8,725 bases of DNA, taken from contig JAAFHI010000093.1 of NCBI GenBank assembly GCA_013298335.1, positions 1 to 8,725 on the forward strand. The letters are read 5' to 3'. This document shows positions 6,001 through 8,725 of the stretch, in pieces. The notes below the pieces were generated by a model. The model saw only the letters and a list, made by a program, of their open reading frames with translations. It did not search any database and had not been told where the DNA came from. This stretch comes from Actinomycetota bacterium. Its GTDB lineage: Bacteria > Acidobacteriota > Blastocatellia > Chloracidobacteriales > Chloracidobacteriaceae. How positions within the stretch are numbered: position 1 is the first letter of the stretch; the number at the start of each line of letters is the position of its first letter. The position numbers were made by a program, and so were the translations under genes.

Positions 6001-8725
6001 TCGTCTGGCCAATCAGGGCCGAAACGAATTTGTTCAGCGGCCCCGCCAGGAAATCGTCCTTTATTCCTTCCCTGCGCTCGATGGTGCTGCGTCCGGAACG
6101 GTTTCAGGCCAACTTGTCGTAAAACCGTTGCGAACAAATTACTCCCTTCAGGATCTGCTCTCGGCCACGATTGATTTGGGTGTTCGCGCGCCGCAAAACG
6201 CCGGCGGAACAGTCATCGGAACCGGCGGTGGCATATCAATCGGAAACAACGGGGTTTCTGTTGAAGTCCCAGCCGGCGCGTTGCCGTCATCCCAGCCGAT
6301 TCAGATTTTGTCTCTCCCGAACGATGTCGTTTCGGCAGTCATTCCGTCAGGATCGGATTTGCTGGCGGCCGTCGAGGTTGATTTTGGGGTTACGGAACTT
6401 AGTCAATCAGCCCGGTTGTCGGTTCCGGCATTCGGACAGACGGCTTCTGGGGTCATGGTCGCAAGACTCTTTGAGGCAGGCGGCAAGGTAAGGCTGGAAG
6501 TGGTTGCCAAGGCGGAGCTTTTGAACGGAAGGTTCGTTTCAACCGTTTCACTTCCGGGCAATGAATTTCTTTCGGGAGTCCGTTTAAAGGGGCGGTATGT
6601 TTTCCTTCGAGTCAACCGGCCTTTCGGCTACCTGAAGGGAACGGTCGTCCAGAACGGCCAGCCCGTCAGCGGCGCACTGGTAACCACGGACGCCCTTGAG
6701 TTCTCGACGCAAACCAGGTCAGGTGGAACCTTCATCACGGTCGGGACTGGGCCATCCGATTCCGGCAACGGGAATTCGGAAGTCAGTGCAATACTGTTTT
6801 CAAGTGATGCGACCGGACGAGCCACCGTTTCGGTTTCGCCGGATGCCGTTGTAGTCGTTCCTCCGATTGATCTCTCTCCGGTTCCCTTTACCGTCATCCG
6901 TTCGACCCCGGCCAACGGGGCGAACGATGTCGTGACGACCAATCCGATTTTCATTGAATTCAGCAAGCCCGTCTCCACCGGATCGGTCACGCCCTCGTCC
7001 TTCAAGTTGACCAAACCAGACGGCACTCCCGTATTTGGGAGCGTGACGGTGCAGGCCGGTCAGAGAAAGGTCACGTTCACACCCCGAAACCGTTTGGACA
7101 GCGCGACGACCTATCGACTGGAAGTGCTTCAGACGATTCGTGATTTTTACGGCAATTCGCTTTCGTCGGGCTTTGTCTCCGAATTCACGACCCAGGCGGC
7201 TGTTACCCCGACGAATCGTTTGCGACCCGAGCGGGTACGTCTTTCCGTACCTGATTCAAACGGTCTGGTAACAATTTCCGCGCCCGCCGGATCGGTCCCG
7301 GTTCAGTACGAGATCCAAGCGTTGAACCTCACTACCGCCAGTATCTCCAGCACCTTTGCGTTGCCGGATGGCTCGTTCACTCTTCAGCTTCCTGCAAATA
7401 TCGGGGATGAAATCATCATTCGCATCATTTCCCCCGAAGGGTACGCCTACGAAATCGCCCAAAATGCCTTCCGGCGCGATGATGGGTACTTTGTAGTTGG
7501 AAGTGCCGCGGCGACCATCTCGACCGATGACGGAAAAATTGCCCTGACGATTCCCAAAGACGCTTTTGAGGGACAGGTTGCCCTGAAACTTTCTCCACGA
7601 GGAAATGCCGAGGCTGATCTGCCGATTCCGCGTGGTCCGGATATCGATCCTTCAGTTCCCATCCTGGGCGGTGTGGATATCGCCTTTGAAGGCACATTCA
7701 CCCAGAAAAAACCGCTTCACCTTGAGGTTCAGTTCCAGAATTCACTCCAGCCGGATGCCCGAGTGGCCGTGATTCGCCCCGGAAAGTTCACCGAACCCGA
7801 TTCCGGGGAGGTGGTTGATGTATGGGAGACCGTGACAACAGGGAAAGTTCTTCAAGACGGACGAATCTCGACGACCTCACCGCCCTTTTTGGGTGTAACC
7901 GTTGCGAGTGCCCTGATCGCCCTTCAGGGATCGGTCACCTTTGTTTTTGTCGCTCCGTTCACGGTCCGGGCGGTTCACGGACGTGTTTGGTCAAAATCGC
8001 AACCTACCGCTGTAATTGGCCCAGGAGTAGTCGGGGCAATCATGAAACTCAGCAGCCCGGACTCTCAGGGGTACAAAGGTCGGGTCGTTTCAGTTTCTGG
8101 GGAGGACGGGGTCTTTGGGCTTTTCGATCTCACTCTTTCAACGCAGTCGACCATTCAGGTCACCGCTTTCGAAGCGGAAAGTAATCGTCTTGGTGTCGGT
8201 TCCGCTGCACCGATCAGCAGTCTTCCGCAAGAGTTTGTACAGGCCTTGACGGGAGTCGCCGCCTATCGGACGGATATCGCGCTTCCTCCAAAATTTTACA
8301 AGCCTGCAAAATTAGCCATCAAGGCTCGTTCCACTTCCGAATTCGCGCCTGAAAGCCAAGACCCAATCGTAAAATCCGGAGCGGTGACGACCGGGACCGA
8401 GGTCACGATCATCGTTCGTTCGGACTTGCCCCTGATCAATGATATTCGAAAGCGGGTTGCGATTGTTTTCCTCGGGCAGACCGTTTTCAGGAAATTCACC
8501 CAGTTTGCCGAATCACCAGTTGTAATTGACGGCAATGAGTTTTTTGAATACCGGTTTTCATTCTTGGCAACCTCGGAAGGCGCCTATTCCATTCAATTCC
8601 AGGCCATTCCCCAAAATGGGAATGACGCATTGGTTTCCTTTGTCTCGATGTCTTTTGTGGCCTTGCGCGACCCGAATGTTTTTCAGCCACTGGAGGGCCG
8701 TCCAATGGTTGTCCGGGTCAGCCCC
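2..8725 (+). CDS. Giant multidomain Ig-like repeat surface protein, partial at both ends
   Basis: One stop-free frame of 2,908 codons covers the window; translating every line by eye found no stop and no frame change. Both ends lie outside, so no start codon, ribosome binding site or signal peptide can be judged; internal ATG codons are ordinary methionines. The product is rich in Thr, Ser, Gly, Val, Ala and Pro and poor in Cys and Trp, as in secreted beta-sandwich proteins. Module order: two beta-solenoid-like modules, eight He_PIG-type Ig repeats, four other Ig-like domains, then interleaved carboxypeptidase-regulatory-like, ZU5-like, Big_5 and Big_6-like domains. No catalytic motif was seen. 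From known uses of these families I infer an exported structural or adhesive protein. An N-terminal part of an RHS/YD-repeat or sorted surface protein is possible, but the deciding C-terminus is missing. Certain as an ORF; function is only inferred. Confidence 0.95.
92..817 (+). repeat. Beta-solenoid-like module, copy 1 (residues 31-272)
   Basis: First of two homologous protein modules. It opens with 'GSVTGSVRVLSAESF', which pairs with 'GRVEGSVQALTGQSF' in copy 2, continues through 'LPAGHYGLIAVQG' and 'YSFTSLRLGAGATL', and closes with short hydrophobic rungs such as 'APNGTVTLSGNAKVRGQIVADRV'. The regular pattern of short beta-strands separated by Gly/Asn turns looks like a parallel beta-solenoid, as in bactofilin-type or pilus-associated 'polymer-forming' domains; that family name is a guess from the pattern. 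This copy is the more diverged and has more charged residues (for example 'GEEDLSDLDW' near residues 128-137). Residues 1-30 upstream are unassigned and may end a preceding module. No active-site residues are evident. Confidence 0.6.
818..1147 (+). other. Pro/Lys/Ser-rich linker between the two solenoid-like modules (residues 273-382)
   Basis: About 110 residues without the regular strand pattern of the flanking modules. It is rich in Pro, Lys, Ser, Thr and Ala (for example 'STPEPTKPADP' at residues 310-320) and has no cysteine, so it is probably a flexible or extended spacer. Its codon use is visibly more AT-rich than that of its neighbours, especially around bases 1051-1085, where a heptanucleotide repeat is embedded. 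It has no counterpart after copy 2, where only a short Asn/Gly hinge ('ANNGGGGGT', residues 632-640) leads into the Ig repeats. The segment may be inserted sequence kept in frame; no domain is recognised. Confidence 0.55.
1055..1084. repeat. Heptanucleotide tandem repeat inside the coding linker
   Basis: Four consecutive 7-base units read CTCAAAA, CTGAAAA, CTCAAAA, CTCAACA, followed by a partial CT. Bases 1050-1054 (CTGAA) look like a degenerate unit before them. The tract is translated in frame as part of 'TELKTENSKLNTA', so seven bases per unit do not give one repeated peptide. It is AT-rich within GC-rich surroundings. Short heptanucleotide tandem repeats are known from cyanobacteria and some other environmental bacteria; whether this belongs to such a family needs a genome-wide count. 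Confidence 0.7.
1148..1894 (+). repeat. Beta-solenoid-like module, copy 2 (residues 383-631)
   Basis: Second copy of the module at bases 92-817, about 249 residues against 242. Matching landmarks occur in the same order: 'GRVEGSVQALTGQSF', 'YVIPGGTYGDFIANGG', 'YNFQSLTLNGNSRIQ' and 'APTGTVTINGNSLLEGN' followed by 'VAADRLLMNG'. The recurring 'LNGN' motif (for example in 'ITLNGNVNL', 'LTLNGNV', 'MSLNGNVG') gives a very regular ladder of Asn/Gly turns, typical of a right-handed beta-helix; this fold is inferred from the pattern. It is followed by a short poly-Gly hinge (residues 635-639) and then the Ig repeats. Compared with copy 1 it is less charged and more Asn-rich. Function is unknown; self-association or surface binding are plausible roles for this fold. 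Confidence 0.65.
1925..4039 (+). repeat. Eight tandem He_PIG-type Ig-like repeats (residues 642-1346)
   Basis: Eight units begin with cysteine codons at bases 1925, 2186, 2453, 2720, 2984, 3248, 3512 and 3779; unit lengths are 87, 89, 89, 88, 88, 88, 89 and about 87 residues. Each follows the pattern CP.I.L.P..L..G..G..Y...., ASGG.APY.., SG.LP.GL....G..SGTP...GTF, then ATDANGC and a final strand. This is the putative-Ig (He_PIG, PF05345-like) consensus, a beta-sandwich found in bacterial surface and secreted proteins, where it acts as a stalk or carbohydrate/cell-binding spacer. Every unit has exactly two cysteines, 74-76 residues apart, suggesting one disulfide per domain and hence an exported location. 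The last unit lacks a following CP start and passes into a different Ig type. Family call strong; function inferred. Confidence 0.9.
4043..4291 (+). other. Bacterial Ig-like domain A (residues 1348-1430)
   Basis: About 83 residues, starting 'LPTLTITSPANGTTT' and ending 'TDTAGNQTTTSVTITR'. The core 'VTVNGQPATI' followed by 'NGTWTVTVPL' and 'GSNTITVIATD' is the usual pattern of bacterial Ig folds of the glucodextranase-B or Big_7/Big_9 kind. An acidic loop 'SDADGDLSS' (residues 1374-1382) resembles the calcium-binding loops of cadherin-like domains; metal binding is not shown. It has no cysteines, so it is clearly separate from the array upstream. Probably a rigid spacer domain. Confidence 0.7.
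4301..4573 (+). other. Bacterial Ig-like domain B (residues 1434-1524)
   Basis: About 91 residues with the same plan as domain A: 'VVVLTPRDNGTTF' at the start, 'ITGVTVNNASALYN' in the middle, 'TDGLNTIRVKATDSNGRF' near the end. It is less regular, and its codons are noticeably less GC-biased than those of the He_PIG array. Lys and Glu are more frequent ('TTKEWLFEDLAL'). It fits the same glucodextranase-B-like or Big_7-like Ig group, with lower certainty than domain A. Confidence 0.6.
4583..4843 (+). other. Bacterial Ig-like domain C (residues 1528-1614)
   Basis: About 87 residues, opening 'PPTITITSPSANSIQS' and closing 'TATATDSEGRTTTSTVTLTY'. The middle 'PVTLTVNGQNVPVSVGNFST' with 'LTSGPNTITATATD' makes it the closest relative of domain A, and both share the 'T.TSP' start and the '..NTIT..ATD' strand. 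It is the third of three related cysteine-free Ig domains in a row and probably part of the same stalk. Confidence 0.7.
4847..5119 (+). other. Bacterial Ig-like domain D (residues 1616-1706)
   Basis: About 91 residues, beginning 'PTVSLSGLPANLTPGQTYDI' and including 'ADGGGISSASFVVNGTTV' and 'FTFPLTVPSDVAPGST'. This is the pattern of Ig-like domains in which a 'vngt.v....spf.f.ltvp' core follows a Pro/Gly-rich first loop (Big_7-like or related). It ends in 'TIQGTVSQP', directly before the carboxypeptidase-regulatory-like domain, so it marks the change from the stalk to the mixed-module region. Confidence 0.55.
5120..5362 (+). other. Carboxypeptidase-regulatory-like domain 1 (residues 1707-1787)
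   Basis: The segment 'VTGYAFDEVTGYALPDVTVR' then 'TGEYSFITSIARGNLVFEKS' and 'GYVPALRSLDVLPGQ' gives the classic order V.G...D..TG.PL..V.V, G.Y.F, .GY....R.V.., ending in 'VRLTP'. This matches the CarboxypepD_reg (transthyretin-like) beta-sandwich fold, used as a spacer or binding module in many secreted bacterial proteins. It is about 80 residues, the usual size. No peptidase domain is nearby, so the name refers to the fold only. Confidence 0.8.
5363..5782 (+). other. ZU5-like beta module 1 (residues 1788-1927)
   Basis: About 140 residues containing 'KTTLTLPAGVYSEGTDIRVT' and, later, 'ARLKVQSS' and 'VVLVHFEPESGSWKVIGTN', ending 'DIQSDGQFAFLVADSG'. The order 'l.lPaG.....t.I.v', then a strand listing property values, then 'e..sg.W..v', then 'dG...F.v' resembles ZU5-type modules in bacterial surface proteins. 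The same plan recurs twice downstream (bases 6200-6622 and 7478-7903), which supports a repeated module. The ZU5 name is a resemblance, not a confirmed match. Confidence 0.45.
5783..6199 (+). other. Unassigned beta-rich segment (residues 1928-2066)
   Basis: About 139 residues with no family recognised. It starts in a Pro/Thr linker ('LTTPPTPVVNVQLFG'), continues through 'SGISLRVTFDETYRLANQGR' and 'EIVLYSFPALDG', and ends 'DLLSATIDLGVRAP'. Alternating hydrophobic residues suggest beta-strands, and the Arg-rich stretch 'NQGRNEFVQRPRQE' (residues 2044-2057) is unusual for this protein. It sits between two ZU5-like modules, so it may be a further Ig-like spacer too diverged to name. Confidence 0.5.
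6200..6622 (+). other. ZU5-like beta module 2 (residues 2067-2207)
   Basis: Begins after 'NAGGTVIGTGGGISI' with 'NNGVSVEVPAGALPSSQPIQ', the clearest 'v.vPaGAL' signature of the three related modules and the one most like the ZU5 opening. It continues with 'AAVEVDFGVTELSQSARLSV', 'VARLFEAGGKVRLEVVAKAE' and 'SGVRLKGRYVFLRVNRP'. About 141 residues, without cysteines. It runs directly into a second carboxypeptidase-regulatory-like domain, the same pairing seen again at the 3' end. Confidence 0.5.
6623..6877 (+). other. Carboxypeptidase-regulatory-like domain 2 (residues 2208-2292)
   Basis: Opens 'GYLKGTVVQNGQPVSGALVT', the expected 'G.V...G.PV.GA.V' start of a transthyretin-like CarboxypepD_reg domain. 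The middle holds a Gly/Ser/Asn-rich loop ('GTGPSDSGNGNSE', residues 2728-2740 of a typical long insertion when counted locally as 2228-2240), then 'SSDATGRATVSVSPDAVVVV'. The loop makes the match weaker than in domain 1. It lies between ZU5-like module 2 and the Big_5 domain and is probably structural. Confidence 0.55.
6878..7195 (+). other. SbsA-type Ig-like domain, Big_5 (residues 2293-2398)
   Basis: The order 'VIRSTPANGANDVVTTNPIF' then 'IEFSKPVSTGSV', 'SSFKLTKPDGTPV', 'VTFTPRNRLDSATTYRLEV' and 'IRDFYGNSLSS...FTT' is the hallmark of the SbsA/Big_5 Ig-like family (PF13205-like): P..G...V..N..I...FS.P, then FTP...L...T.Y......I.D..GN. About 106 residues, the usual length. The family is found in S-layer and other surface proteins, which supports an exported product. 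This is the most confident single-domain call in the 3' half. Confidence 0.88.
7223..7471 (+). other. Big_6-like Ig domain (residues 2408-2490)
   Basis: About 83 residues with 'SNGLVTISAPAGSVPVQYEI' in the first half and 'ALPDGSFTLQLPANIGDEII' in the second. The plan 'v.i.a.aGsvp......n......s....DGsFt..l.a..Gd.i.i....' matches Big_6-like Ig domains, where a charge-free turn precedes a DGSF strand. It follows the Big_5 domain after a short Arg-rich joint ('NRLRPERVRL', residues 2405-2414). Likely a spacer. Confidence 0.6.
7478..7903 (+). other. ZU5-like beta module 3 (residues 2493-2634)
   Basis: Contains 'ATISTDDGKIALTIPKDAFE' followed by 'VALKLSPRG', then 'GGVDIAFEGTFTQKKPLHLE' and 'RVAVIRPGKFTEPDSGEVVD', ending 'DGRISTTSPPFLGVTV'. 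This repeats the plan of the modules at bases 5363-5782 and 6200-6622: an l.iP..a strand, a property strand ending in 'l.le', then a statement-like loop and a closing 'dGr..t..pf.G' segment. About 142 residues. It is again followed by a carboxypeptidase-regulatory-like domain. Family name by resemblance only. Confidence 0.5.
7958..8206 (+). other. Carboxypeptidase-regulatory-like domain 3 (residues 2653-2735)
   Basis: Begins 'FTVRAVHGRVWSKS' and continues 'GAIMKLSSPDSQGYKGRVVS', 'SGEDGVFGLFDLTLSTQSTI' and 'QVTAFEAESNRLGVGSA'. The order hGrV...., ga...l.s, ......edG.f.l.dl, i.v.a......G.g matches a transthyretin-like regulatory domain whose second half is clearer than its first. A hydrophobic stretch without charged residues (2622-2655) leads into it. 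Weaker than domain 1; it could be another Ig-type sandwich. Confidence 0.45.
8207..8725 (+). other. Unassigned C-proximal beta-rich segment, cut by the window end (residues 2736-2908)
   Basis: At least 173 residues with no recognised family. It has a basic patch ('PPKFYKPAKLAIKARS', residues 2762-2777), then an Ig-like run 'TGTEVTIIVRSDLPLINDIR', 'IVFLGQTVFRKF' and 'SEGAYSIQFQAIPQNGND'. The last residues, 'NVFQPLEGRPMVVRVSP', look like the start of another module. The DNA here is the most AT-rich of the window (25 of 60 bases are G or C at 8521-8580 by hand count). The downstream sequence is needed to tell whether it leads to an anchor, a secretion signal or RHS-type repeats. Confidence 0.5.

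Noticed and set aside
1..8725. tRNA, rRNA, insertion sequence, terminator or promoter
   Set aside because: The whole window is coding in one frame, and no transposase, inverted terminal repeats or RNA gene pattern was seen.

Overview
The window is a single coding sequence. One reading frame on the + strand (codons starting at base 2) runs from the first to the last base without a stop: 2,908 codons, open at both ends. Neither the start nor the stop of the gene is inside the window, so the true protein is longer than 2,908 residues. No intergenic space, RNA gene, promoter, terminator, CRISPR array or insertion sequence was found. Other open frames on both strands are shadows of this gene.

The protein is a mosaic of predicted beta-rich extracellular modules. 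In order (residues numbered from base 2): (1) residues 31-272 and 383-631, two diverged copies of a roughly 245-residue Gly/Asn/Thr-rich module that looks like a beta-solenoid, separated by a Pro/Lys/Ser linker whose DNA holds a 7-base tandem repeat; (2) residues 642-1346, eight tandem 86-89-residue Ig-like repeats of the He_PIG (putative Ig) type, each with two cysteines; (3) residues 1348-1706, four different bacterial Ig-like domains; (4) residues 1707-2735, a mixed region with three carboxypeptidase-regulatory-like domains, three modules that resemble ZU5 domains, one SbsA-type Ig (Big_5) and one Big_6-like domain; (5) residues 2736-2908, an unassigned beta-rich end that continues past the window.

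All 16 cysteines of the visible protein lie in the eight He_PIG-type repeats. The likely role is structural: a giant secreted or cell-surface protein, an adhesin or stalk. No enzymatic motif was seen, and neither the export signal nor the anchor is in view.

The organism cannot be fixed from this sequence. The GC-rich coding and the 'CPTITLAP...GTPTAAGTF.F.V.ATDANGC' style of He_PIG repeat are common in Acidobacteriota and other environmental bacteria with large genomes, so an acidobacterium-like source is a tentative guess. Base composition falls from strongly GC-rich in the repeat array to near-balanced or AT-leaning at the 3' end, suggesting that the modules have different histories. No previously undescribed multi-gene system can be demonstrated. 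The most unusual items are the size of the protein, the duplicated N-proximal module, the cysteine-restricted repeat array and the heptanucleotide repeat inside the coding linker.
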